The notes under the pieces: model-generated
Database searches by the model: none
Seen by the model: the letters and a program-made list of their open reading frames with translations, nothing else
What the model was told of the DNA's origin: nothing
Program-made: the position numbers and the translations under genes
Assembly: GCA_026993285.1 (NCBI GenBank)
Contig: JALWTZ010000253.1
Coordinates: 1 to 19,517, forward strand
Reading direction: 5' to 3'
Origin: Lysobacterales bacterium
GTDB lineage: Bacteria > Pseudomonadota > Gammaproteobacteria > Xanthomonadales > S139-57
Length of the DNA stretch: 19,517 nucleotides
In this document: positions 7,311 to 14,439 of the stretch, piece after piece
Layout: each line of letters opens with the position of its first letter
Position numbering within the stretch: position 1 is the first letter of the stretch

Positions 7311-8235
7311 AGCCTGGCGACTGACACCCTTGCGGGCCTGGCCACGCCTGCCCGTACAGGGGGTATATCGTTGTACCCCGGCTGATTTTGTTGTCGAGGA
7401 ATGTCTGCAACCGGGGGAGGCGGGTGGTGAGCACCTGTGGTTGTGGCTGGAGAAGACGGGCCAAAATACCGCCTGGGTTGGCCAGCAGCTGGCACACTGG
7501 GCCGGCATCACCGCGCGGGATGTGGGCTGGGCCGGGCTGAAAGACCGCCATGCCGTTACGCGTCAGTGGTTCAGCCTGTATTTGCCGGGGCGAGAACCTC
7601 CCGCACTGGAGCGTCTGCAGATGGAAGGGGTACGGCTGTTGCATAGCCTGCGCCAGCCCTGCAAGCTGCGGCCCGGCGCCCATGCGGGCAACCGCTTCAC
7701 GCTGGTGTTGCGTCAGCTGCAGGGTGATCACGCCTTGCTGGAGCAGCGCTTGAGAGATCTGCAACAAACGGGTTTTGCCAATGCCTTCGGTCCACAGCGC
7801 TTTGGCCGTGGTGGTGCCAACCTGGAATGCTTGCAACAGGCGCTGCAACGGGGGTACCCGCGATCAAAGGACAGCCGCATGATCTCCACGGGCCGGGCCT
7901 GGCTGTTCAATGAGCAGTTGCGCCTGGCCATCGAAAACCATCATTGGCAGCAGGAACGGGGCTGGCTGTGGGGGCGGTTTCACCGGGACCACCAGCCCGA
8001 TGCCATCCAGCAAGCCGTGCGGGCACGCTACCCGCAGTTGTGTATCTGGCTGGAAGGCCTGCGCATGAACGCGGCAGCCCGCTCTTACCGGGTCAAGGCA
8101 GACGATCTGCAATGGCAGTGGTTGGCCGAGGATGTACTGCAATTGTGTTTTTCCCTGCCACCAGGCAGTTTTGCCACGGCTCTGCTGGCCGAGCTGGGGG
8201 ATTTTGTTGACGGAGCCGGAACTGCGCTTGCTTGA
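7303..8235 (+). CDS. truD: tRNA pseudouridine(13) synthase TruD, shortened
   Basis: TruD converts uridine 13 to pseudouridine in tRNA. The start at 7303 overlaps the ispF stop by 8 bp and gives 310 residues; a start at 7270 would add a cysteine-rich segment not seen in the family. Recognisable parts are the N-terminal PADFVVEE, the catalytic Asp81 in GLKDRHAVTRQW, KLRPGAHAGNRFTLVLR (121-137), GFANAFGPQRFGRGGANL and the C-terminal LPPGSFATALLAEL. Compared with the 349-residue E. coli protein, about 40 residues are missing from the TRUD insertion domain, between RAWLFNEQLRLAIENHHW (198-215) and GWLWGRFHRDH (220-230). The surrounding family motifs remain in frame, so this looks like an internal contraction and not a frameshift. 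Confidence 0.92.
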   Translation: MDEAWRLTPLRAWPRLPVQGVYRCTPADFVVEECLQPGEAGGEHLWLWLEKTGQNTAWVGQQLAHWAGITARDVGWAGLKDRHAVTRQWFSLYLPGREPPALERLQMEGVRLLHSLRQPCKLRPGAHAGNRFTLVLRQLQGDHALLEQRLRDLQQTGFANAFGPQRFGRGGANLECLQQALQRGYPRSKDSRMISTGRAWLFNEQLRLAIENHHWQQERGWLWGRFHRDHQPDAIQQAVRARYPQLCIWLEGLRMNAAARSYRVKADDLQWQWLAEDVLQLCFSLPPGSFATALLAELGDFVDGAGTALA

Positions 8236-8276
8236 TTCAGTCCAATGAAAACCGTTTGTTCAGGAGGGAAATCGGT

Positions 8277-8711
8277 ATGAAAATCATCCGACTTGCCGTC
8301 TTGCTGTCCAGCCTGCTGTGGCTGACGGCTTGTTCGACCCAGGGTGAAAACCGGCCAGCGCCGGTGGATGTGTATCGTCAGTATGTGCAGCAAAATCATC
8401 TGGATGCAGTCAGCAAGGTCAAGGCCTTTCACATGGCCGGCTGGCAGGCACTGGATGACCAGTGGCTGTTGTTGGACAATGCGCCCAGTCAGCCCTATCT
8501 GCTGCATCTGTCCATTCCCTGCACCGAATTGCGTTGGGCTAATCTGATTCAGGTGCGCCAAACCATGCCCCGGGTCCTGCAGGCAGATTTTGACAGCATT
8601 CATGTACCCCGGTCACCGGAAATACGCTGCACCATCGATGAAATCTACCCGCTGACACTTGCGCAAAAGGATGCAATCGGGAAGCTGTCGCGCAAGAAGA
8701 CAGGCCACTGA
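8277..8711 (+). CDS. Small outer-membrane-type lipoprotein, DUF6491-like
   Basis: The 144-residue product starts at the ATG at 8277, behind a strong AGGAGGG ribosome-binding site (8262-8268). An upstream in-frame ATG at 8232 would put 15 polar residues before the signal peptide and is rejected. Residues 1-19 are a lipoprotein signal peptide ending in the lipobox LTAC, with Cys19 the lipidation site; Ser20 favours outer-membrane sorting by the Lol rule. The mature part has a GWQALDDQWLLLDNAPSQPYLLHLS block (55-79) and two cysteines (Cys82 and Cys118, the latter in RCTIDEIYPL) that could form a disulfide. This pattern matches my memory of the DUF6491 family, whose function is unknown. It follows truD by 41 bp and is convergent with the next gene. 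Confidence 0.82.
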   Translation: MKIIRLAVLLSSLLWLTACSTQGENRPAPVDVYRQYVQQNHLDAVSKVKAFHMAGWQALDDQWLLLDNAPSQPYLLHLSIPCTELRWANLIQVRQTMPRVLQADFDSIHVPRSPEIRCTIDEIYPLTLAQKDAIGKLSRKKTGH

Positions 8712-8752
8712 CGGGGAGAAGTACAAGGCCGGTTTCGGGCAAGGGGCTGGCA

Positions 8753-9658
8753 TTAATCCTCGTTATCTGGCTCGAAAAAGCACCAGGCAATCCCCGGAAA
8801 GGCCTTGCGAAAATCCCTTTCCACCTGGTTGATGTCTGCAATCAGCCGGGTAGCGTCCTGTTGTTCTTCCATGCGTGCCTTGATGGCTACCATCAGGTCA
8901 TTGCCCATCTGCAGGGTGAGCAGATTGTAGAGTTCGGCAATCTCGGGCCGTTCCACCAGCCAGGCCTGCATGGCGCGTCGGGTATCCGGTGCGGCGGATT
9001 GCCCGATCAACAGGGCCATGACTTCGCGGCCCACCGACAGTGCGACGACCACCAGCAGCAGGCCGATGCCAATGCTGCCCAGTGCATCGAATACGGGATT
9101 GCCGGTTACCATGGTGAGCAGGATGAAGCCCAGTGCCAGTACCAGGCCCAGCAGGGCGGCCAGATCTTCACCGAAAATGACCAGCAGGGCACTGTTGCGG
9201 CTTTCCCTGAACCATTCGAACCAGCCCAGTTCGCCCCGTTCCTTGTTGATTTCCTTCATGGCGCCGAGGAGTGAAAGCCCCTCGGCCACAATGGCAAAAA
9301 CCAGTACGGCCACGGCCACCAGTGGCTGGTGCAAGGGTTCGGGGTTGTGCAGTTTGTGCCAGCCTTCATACAGAGAGAACATGCCGCCCATGCTGAACAG
9401 CATGACCGCCACCACAAAAGACCAGAAATACACGCTTTTGCCGTAACCCAGCGGGTATTCGTCACTGGGTGGGCGGCGGGATTGCTTCATGCCGAGGATC
9501 AACAGCAGCTGGTTGCCACTGTCGGCCGTGGAGTGGATAGCCTCGGCCAGCATGGCGCCGGAACCGGTGTACAAGGCCGCGGCAAACTTGGCGATGGCAA
9601 TGGAAAGATTGGCAGCCAGCGCATAGAGCACTGAGCGCAGGGAATTGGCCTGAGCCAT
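8753..9658 (-). CDS. Cation diffusion facilitator transporter, ZnT9/SLC30A9-like
   Basis: This 301-residue inner-membrane protein belongs to the cation diffusion facilitator family, which exports Zn2+ or related divalent ions in exchange for protons. About six hydrophobic segments are visible (near 10-30, 40-57, 78-97, 113-133, 158-182 and 192-210). The second carries HSTADSGNQLLL with metal ligands His42 and Asp46. The fifth has GEDLAALLG (163-171) in place of the usual HxxxD or DxxxD pair, and TGNPVFDALGSIGIGLLL follows. The AEAIHSTADSGNQ, ED-AA and GNPxxDxxGS features resemble the SLC30A9 branch, not YiiP/ZitB. A cytosolic C-terminal domain occupies 211-301. GAGGA precedes the ATG. The substrate metal cannot be read from the sequence. 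Confidence 0.88.
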   Translation of the reverse strand: MAQANSLRSVLYALAANLSIAIAKFAAALYTGSGAMLAEAIHSTADSGNQLLLILGMKQSRRPPSDEYPLGYGKSVYFWSFVVAVMLFSMGGMFSLYEGWHKLHNPEPLHQPLVAVAVLVFAIVAEGLSLLGAMKEINKERGELGWFEWFRESRNSALLVIFGEDLAALLGLVLALGFILLTMVTGNPVFDALGSIGIGLLLVVVALSVGREVMALLIGQSAAPDTRRAMQAWLVERPEIAELYNLLTLQMGNDLMVAIKARMEEQQDATRLIADINQVERDFRKAFPGIAWCFFEPDNED

Positions 9659-9682
9659 GGATTTTCCTCGAAATTTTCTTCC

Positions 9683-9711
9683 ATTGTGCTTCAGCGGCTG
9701 GGCAAAGACAA
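9683..9711 (-). promoter_or_regulatory. Candidate promoter of the CDF transporter gene
   Basis: On the minus strand TTGTCT (9706-9711) and CACAAT (9683-9688) are 17 bp apart, each matching the consensus at four of six bases. They lie about 25 bp upstream of the transporter start codon. The receptor gene starts in the other direction about 140 bp away, so the two share this 194-bp divergent region. Confidence 0.33.
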
Positions 9712-9852
9712 TTCCAGTGCACGCGAGAAAAGTTATATACCAATATTCCTCTTGTTTCCCGTGGCTTTTGGCGTTAAGGTTCCGTGAATGCTCTGAGCTT
9801 GGTCTCGGGGCAGTTCATGCAACCAGAACAACGAAAGATAGGGGATTAGACT

Positions 9853-12300
9853 GTGAAGAATCATCGCAAGTTGCTTTCCAGTGCCATCGCACTGGTCCTG
9901 GCCTCCTCTTTTGTTTTGCCGGCCTATGCCGACGAAGCAGAAGACGGCGACAAGAAAGATGAAAAGAGCGTGGAAGAGGTGCTGGTGACCGGTACCCGTT
10001 CCAAGCCCAGAACCGCACTGGATTCACCCGTGCCTATAGATTCTTTCAATTCCGAATTGCTGGAGTTGCAAGCCAGCGGTGACATGACCGAAAACCTGAA
10101 AAACCTGGTGCCGGCCTTTACCGCCACACCCTTTACCGGAGACGGTAGCGCCTTTGTTCGCTCTACCTCGCTGCGTGGTCTGCCGCCGGATGAAACTCTG
10201 GTGCTGGTCAACTCCAAACGCCGCCACCGTTCCGCCCTGATCCAGCATTTTGGCGCGGCCATGAGTGCCGGCTCTCAGGCTGCGGATATTGGCATGATCC
10301 CCAGTATCGCCGTGAAAAATGTGGAAGTGCTGCGTGATGGCGCAGCTGCCCAGTACGGTTCCGATGCCATTGCGGGTGTGCTGAACTTTATCCTCAAGGA
10401 TTACGATGAAGGTGGCAAGGTGGAAGGCCAGGTGGGCCAGTTCTATGAAGGCGAGAACTCCTACAAGCTGGCGGCCAACATCGGCTTCCCGTTGAGCGAA
10501 AATGGCTTTGCCAACTTCAGCGCCGAATACCAGGACAATGAACAACTGATTCGTGGCTTCCAGCCTGCTGCTGCCCAGGCGGCCATTGATGCCGGCATTC
10601 CCAATGTGGGTCAGGACAGCCCCTACGATGGGGACACTCTGGCCCAGACCTGGGGCCGGCCCAAGAACTGGGGCCTGCGCACAGTCTGGAACATGGGGCT
10701 GGATCTGAATGACAGTATGGAAGCCTACATGTTCGGTAACTATGCGCAGACTTCCGGTACCTACCGTTTCTTTTATCGCAATCCCAACCACTCCAGCCTG
10801 CAGCCGCTGCCACTGGATCCCACCGATCCGTCCCAGGGCAATTTCTGCTGGTGTGATATATTGCCCGGTGGCTATACCCCTTATCTGGATGGTGATCAGC
10901 AGGACTTCAGCAACGCCGTGGGCGTACGCGGGGATATCTTCGGTGACACTCATTATGACGTGAGCTTTTCCTACGGATCCAACCTGTTGTCCTATACCCT
11001 GCACAACACCTTGAACCCCACCTATGGGCCAGAATCCCACCGTGTGTTCCACCCTGGGGATCTGAAGCAGTATGAAACCAACTTCAACGCGGATTTCTCC
11101 ACCCCAATCAATGACAGCTTCAACCTGGCTTACGGTTTCGAATGGCGTCGTGAAACCTATGTGATGCAAGTCGGTGACCGTCAATCCTGGGATGCCGGCC
11201 CTTGGGCGCTGGTGGGTGGCTTGATCAACCCGGAAACCGGCCAACCCTACAGCAACCCGCCGGTGGGTGCCAACGGCATGAGCGGTACCACACCGGAATC
11301 CGCGGGTGAATTTGGCCGAAGCAACATCGCATTGTATACCGATGCGGAATGGGATGTCAGTGATGATTTCCTCATCCAGGCGGCCCTGCGTTATGAAGAT
11401 TTCGAAGATTTCGGCAGCACCACCAATGGCAAGCTGGCCCTGCGTTATACCGTGAATGAGAACTTTACTCTCCGCGGTGGTGTCTCCAGCGGTTTCCGTG
11501 CTCCGACACCCGGTCAATCTCACTACACCGGTATCGTGACTACCTTCGACGGTGCAACTGGTTTGCAAACCCAGCAGGGCACGGTCAGCCCCACTTCCGA
11601 CCTGGCCATCAGCCTGGGTGGTGCCGCTCTGAAGCCGGAAGACGCCTTCAACATCAACTTCGGTTTCACAGCCACGTTGGGTGAAGTGACTATTACCGCT
11701 GATACCTACAAGATCACGGTGGATAACCGGATTGTCAAGACGCAGGATATTCCTGTCAGTAACAACCCGCTGTTCTCCCGGGTGTCCTTCTACACCAACG
11801 GTCTGAACACCAAGACTACCGGTCTGGATATCGTGGCTGAATACGGTATGGATTGGGACAATGGTGCTACCACACACTTCAGCCTGGCCTACAACTACAA
11901 CAAGACCGAAGTGACCAGCCAGAACCAGGTCAATGGCGTGAATCCGGTTTCGGATTCCACCATTTTCAACATTGAGAATAACCTGCCTAATGATCGTTTC
12001 TCAGGCGTCATCATGCACGAGTTCAGTGATTGGAAAGTCACTCTCCGGGCCAACTACTATGGCGCGACCATCGACGAGCGCAACAATCGCGAGCCTGTGG
12101 ACTCTGCCTGGCTGGTGGATCTGGATGTGAACTACCACCTGAACGAGAACTGGGATCTGAACTTTGGTGCCAACAACCTGTTTGACACCTATCCCAACAA
12201 GATTCAGACCCGTGTCGCCAATGGACTGGCCTATCCGCGCAGAACCCCCATCGGCTACGATGGCGGCATGGCCTATTTCCGCGCCGTGTACAGTTTCTGA
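9853..12300 (+). CDS. TonB-dependent outer-membrane receptor
   Basis: This 815-residue protein is a TonB-dependent transporter that imports a scarce ligand (iron complex, other metal complex, cobalamin or a carbohydrate/peptide; not determined) across the outer membrane. The start is GTG, preceded by GGGGA about 7 nt upstream; no ATG alternative exists near the signal peptide. Residues 1-26 form a Sec signal peptide cut after AYA. A TonB-box-like EEVLVTGTRS (41-50) leads into the plug domain (about 55-185), with LRGLPPDETLVLVNSKRRHRS and VEVLRDGAAAQYGSDAIAGVLNF (157-179). The rest is a beta barrel with alternating aromatic strands, closing with AYFRAVYSF and a terminal Phe. The mature protein has only two cysteines, Cys332 and Cys334 (FCWCD). 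A strong terminator follows. Confidence 0.95.
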   Translation: MKNHRKLLSSAIALVLASSFVLPAYADEAEDGDKKDEKSVEEVLVTGTRSKPRTALDSPVPIDSFNSELLELQASGDMTENLKNLVPAFTATPFTGDGSAFVRSTSLRGLPPDETLVLVNSKRRHRSALIQHFGAAMSAGSQAADIGMIPSIAVKNVEVLRDGAAAQYGSDAIAGVLNFILKDYDEGGKVEGQVGQFYEGENSYKLAANIGFPLSENGFANFSAEYQDNEQLIRGFQPAAAQAAIDAGIPNVGQDSPYDGDTLAQTWGRPKNWGLRTVWNMGLDLNDSMEAYMFGNYAQTSGTYRFFYRNPNHSSLQPLPLDPTDPSQGNFCWCDILPGGYTPYLDGDQQDFSNAVGVRGDIFGDTHYDVSFSYGSNLLSYTLHNTLNPTYGPESHRVFHPGDLKQYETNFNADFSTPINDSFNLAYGFEWRRETYVMQVGDRQSWDAGPWALVGGLINPETGQPYSNPPVGANGMSGTTPESAGEFGRSNIALYTDAEWDVSDDFLIQAALRYEDFEDFGSTTNGKLALRYTVNENFTLRGGVSSGFRAPTPGQSHYTGIVTTFDGATGLQTQQGTVSPTSDLAISLGGAALKPEDAFNINFGFTATLGEVTITADTYKITVDNRIVKTQDIPVSNNPLFSRVSFYTNGLNTKTTGLDIVAEYGMDWDNGATTHFSLAYNYNKTEVTSQNQVNGVNPVSDSTIFNIENNLPNDRFSGVIMHEFSDWKVTLRANYYGATIDERNNREPVDSAWLVDLDVNYHLNENWDLNFGANNLFDTYPNKIQTRVANGLAYPRRTPIGYDGGMAYFRAVYSF

Positions 12301-12322
12301 GCTGCGGAAACACGCTAACTTC

Positions 12323-12349
12323 AAGCGGGCCTTCTGGCCCGCTTTTTTT
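12323..12349 (+). terminator. Intrinsic terminator after the TonB-dependent receptor
   Basis: A perfect 9-bp stem, AAGCGGGCC (12323-12331) with GGCCCGCTT (12336-12344), encloses a TTCT loop and runs into seven T residues. It separates the receptor transcript from the amidohydrolase gene. Confidence 0.93.
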
Positions 12350-12388
12350 ATGCCTGTACCTGGCGGTTGAATCATCCGTCTTGCCCTC

Positions 12389-12417
12389 TTGTGAGCCGGG
12401 TCTCTAGCGCGTAAGCT
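12389..12417 (+). promoter_or_regulatory. Weak candidate promoter of the amidohydrolase gene
   Basis: TTGTGA (12389-12394) and TAAGCT (12412-12417) lie 17 bp apart, 33 bp before the start codon. A promoter is expected here because a strong terminator lies just upstream. The -10 match is poor (three of six), so the exact site is uncertain. Confidence 0.3.
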
Positions 12418-12450
12418 GCCCGTATCAAGCTGGTCATGAGGGCATCTGTC

Positions 12451-14094
12451 ATGCGTATCCTGCTGTTTTTGCTATTTTTCTTCTCGACCCTGTTACAGGC
12501 AGCCCCGGTACTGCTGTACCATGTCAAGGGTTATACGCCGGCAGGAAAGGGCTGGAAGGATTTCGATGCCTTGCTGTTTGAAGAGGGCAAGGTGCTGGCT
12601 ACGGGGCGATACGATCAGTTGCGTACAAGAGCGCCCATATGGAATCATCTGGATGGTCGGGGCGCAGTACTGTTGCCAGGCCTTACGGATGCCCACGGCC
12701 ACCTGCTTTCACTGGGATTGACACTGAATCGGGTGGATTTGCGTGATGCGCACAGCCTGGTTGCCGCACTGTCACAGATCCGGATCTTTGCGGCCAGCCA
12801 TCCACAACAGCGCTGGATTCAGGGTCGGGGATGGAATCAGGTTTTCTGGCAGGACAATGGCCAGCAGTTCCCCAAGCGACAGCAGCTGGATGAAGTCATC
12901 CATGATCGCCCGGTCTGGTTGCGGCGTATTGATGGCCACGCCGGCTGGGCCAATTCCAGGGCCTTGCAGCTGGCCGGTATCACCGCTGCAACGCTGGACC
13001 CGCCCGGTGGCAAGATTCTGCGGGATGCCCAGGGCAAACCCACCGGGGTGCTGATCGACAATGCCATGGAATTGGTGGAGAAAGCGATTCCCGAAATCTC
13101 CGCGCAGGAACGTGCTGCGGCACTGGAAGCAGCCATCACCCATCTGCAAGCGCAGGGCCTGACTGGCATGCACGATGCGGGTACGGAGCGGGGTACACTG
13201 CAATGGCTGCTGCGAAGGCAGGCAGAAGGGCGGCTGGACTTCCGTGTCTACGCCATGCTTTCGGCGGCCGACCCCCGATTCGACGACATGCTCAAGCTGG
13301 GGCCGGTGGAAACCGATCGCCTGTGGGTGCGCTCTGTCAAGCTCTATGCCGATGGCGCATTGGGTTCTCGTGGCGCCTGGCTGCTGGCGCCCTACGCCGA
13401 TCAGCCCGACAGTACCGGCCTGGCCCTGACGCCGCCGGAAAAACTGCGGCAGCAGATTCGGCAACTGGCCGGCGCGGGCTGGCAGGTCAATGTGCATGCC
13501 ATTGGAGACCGGGCCAATCGTGTGGCGCTGGATGCCTATGCCAGCTTGCGGGGAGATGCAGATGCCCATCATCTGCGTCACAGCATTGAACATGCGCAGA
13601 TCATTGATCCGGTGGATATTCCCCGCTTTGCACAACTGGGTGTCATCGCTTCCATGCAGCCCACCCACGCCACCAGTGACATGAACATGGCCCCGGACCG
13701 GCTGGGGGCAAAACGCCTGGCGGGTGCCTATGCCTGGAGAAAGTTGCTGGACAGCGGCGCGCACATTGCGGCGGGCTCTGATTTTCCGGTGGAACTGGCC
13801 AACCCCTTTCATGGGCTCTATGCCGCCGTGACCCGCAAGACCCGCGATGGCCAACCCGAAGGTGGCTGGTTGCCGCAAGAGCGCATGACCATGGAAGAAG
13901 CCCTGCGTGCCTTCACCCTGGATGCCGCCTACGCCGCCTTCCAGGAAAAGCGCCTGGGCTCGCTGGAACCGGGCAAGCAGGCGGATTTCATTCTCATCGA
14001 CACCGACCCGTTCAACAGCAAGCCGGAAACATTGTTGCGTACCCGGGTGCTGCAAACCTGGGTGGGTGGGCGGCGGGTTTACGCGGCTGAATAG
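12451..14094 (+). CDS. Exported YtcJ-like metal-dependent amidohydrolase (amidohydrolase 3 family)
   Basis: This 547-residue protein is a metal-dependent hydrolase of the amidohydrolase superfamily. The start at 12451 is chosen because GAGGG lies 8 nt upstream; the ATG at 12436 has no such site. A signal peptide is visible (MRILLFLLFFFSTLLQAAP, cut near residue 18), with no lipobox, so the enzyme should be periplasmic or secreted. Active-site motifs are His82-Gly-His84 in GLTDAHGHL, the probable carboxylated Lys297 in VKLYADGALGS, His349 in VNVHAIGDR, His381 in SIEHAQ, and Asp444 in AGSDFPVE. The C terminus has the typical LGSLEPGKQADFILID return to the small beta domain. Substrates in this family vary widely and cannot be predicted here. 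The gene ends at a bidirectional terminator. Confidence 0.91.
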   Translation: MRILLFLLFFFSTLLQAAPVLLYHVKGYTPAGKGWKDFDALLFEEGKVLATGRYDQLRTRAPIWNHLDGRGAVLLPGLTDAHGHLLSLGLTLNRVDLRDAHSLVAALSQIRIFAASHPQQRWIQGRGWNQVFWQDNGQQFPKRQQLDEVIHDRPVWLRRIDGHAGWANSRALQLAGITAATLDPPGGKILRDAQGKPTGVLIDNAMELVEKAIPEISAQERAAALEAAITHLQAQGLTGMHDAGTERGTLQWLLRRQAEGRLDFRVYAMLSAADPRFDDMLKLGPVETDRLWVRSVKLYADGALGSRGAWLLAPYADQPDSTGLALTPPEKLRQQIRQLAGAGWQVNVHAIGDRANRVALDAYASLRGDADAHHLRHSIEHAQIIDPVDIPRFAQLGVIASMQPTHATSDMNMAPDRLGAKRLAGAYAWRKLLDSGAHIAAGSDFPVELANPFHGLYAAVTRKTRDGQPEGGWLPQERMTMEEALRAFTLDAAYAAFQEKRLGSLEPGKQADFILIDTDPFNSKPETLLRTRVLQTWVGGRRVYAAE

Positions 14095-14119
14095 TGCCTT
14101 CCGTTCATTTGTCAGGCAT

Positions 14120-14155
14120 AAAAAAACCCGCAAGCCCTTCAGCTTGCGGGTTTTT
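14120..14155. terminator. Bidirectional intrinsic terminator between amidohydrolase and tRNA-Leu
   Basis: AAAAACCCGCAAGC (14122-14135) pairs perfectly with GCTTGCGGGTTTTT (14142-14155) around a CCTTCA loop. The plus strand ends in five T residues. The minus strand reads into seven (the A-run at 14120-14126). It therefore can end both the amidohydrolase transcript and the tRNA transcript. Confidence 0.93.
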
Positions 14156-14164
14156 GAATTCAGG

Positions 14165-14251
14165 TGGTGCCGAGGAGAGGACTTGAACCTCCACGGGGTT
14201 TCCCCCACTAGCACCTGAAGCTAGCGCGTCTACCAATTTCGCCACCTCGGC
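14165..14251 (-). tRNA. leu tRNA (CAG): tRNA-Leu, anticodon CAG, with encoded CCA
   Basis: The 87-nt minus-strand gene folds into a type II cloverleaf. The acceptor stem is GCCGAGG (14245-14251) with CCTCGGC (14169-14175), followed by discriminator A and an encoded CCA (14165-14167). The anticodon stem CTAGC/GCTAG holds the loop TTCAGGT with anticodon CAG (14215-14217 on the plus strand), reading the codon CUG. A long variable arm (TGGGGGAAACCCCG) and the T-loop GTTCAAGTCC are present, as expected of tRNA-Leu. tRNA-Leu beside rnr is also known in Pseudomonas. Confidence 0.97.
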
Positions 14252-14264
14252 AACGAGAAGGCGC

Positions 14265-14292
14265 ATTTTACCGGCCTTTTTGCCCTTGTCAA
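14265..14292 (-). promoter_or_regulatory. Strong promoter of tRNA-Leu
   Basis: On the minus strand a perfect -35 TTGACA (14287-14292) and a -10 TAAAAT (14265-14270) are 16 bp apart. The GCGCC after the -10 is a GC-rich discriminator, typical of stable-RNA promoters under growth-rate and stringent control. Confidence 0.82.
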
Positions 14293-14318
14293 CGCTTTTT
14301 TGCTTTTGGGGCGTGCTA

Positions 14319-14347
14319 TTCAAACTATCTCGAAATGGGTGTATGCT
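14319..14347 (+). promoter_or_regulatory. Candidate promoter of the DsrC-like gene
   Basis: TTCAAA (14319-14324) and TATGCT (14342-14347) are 17 bp apart, each four of six consensus. They lie about 92 bp before the start codon and are divergent from the tRNA promoter. The 5' leader they imply contains two hairpins: CCCGC-TTC-GCGGG (14370-14382) and TTCAGG-AGAGTG-CCTGAA (14388-14405). Confidence 0.38.
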
Positions 14348-14439
14348 GTGGGGCAGAGCTTCAGTCTTGCCCGCTTCGCGGGTGACCTTCAGGAGAGTGC
14401 CTGAAACAATCACACCAATACCTGGTAAGGAGGGTATCC

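Noticed and set aside
9734..9752. GTTATATACCAATATTC resembling a Zur or Fur operator between the CDF and receptor genes
   Set aside because: Only one half resembles the GTTATA half-site of Zur boxes and the other half does not match; no 19-bp Fur-like palindrome is present.
10024..11877. Open reading frame of 617 codons on the minus strand opposite the TonB-dependent receptor
   Set aside because: The plus-strand frame has a complete signal peptide, plug and barrel; the antisense frame shows none of these and is a composition artefact.
14165..14251. Attachment site of an integrated element at the tRNA-Leu gene
   Set aside because: No repeat of the tRNA 3' end was seen elsewhere in the window and no integrase gene is present.
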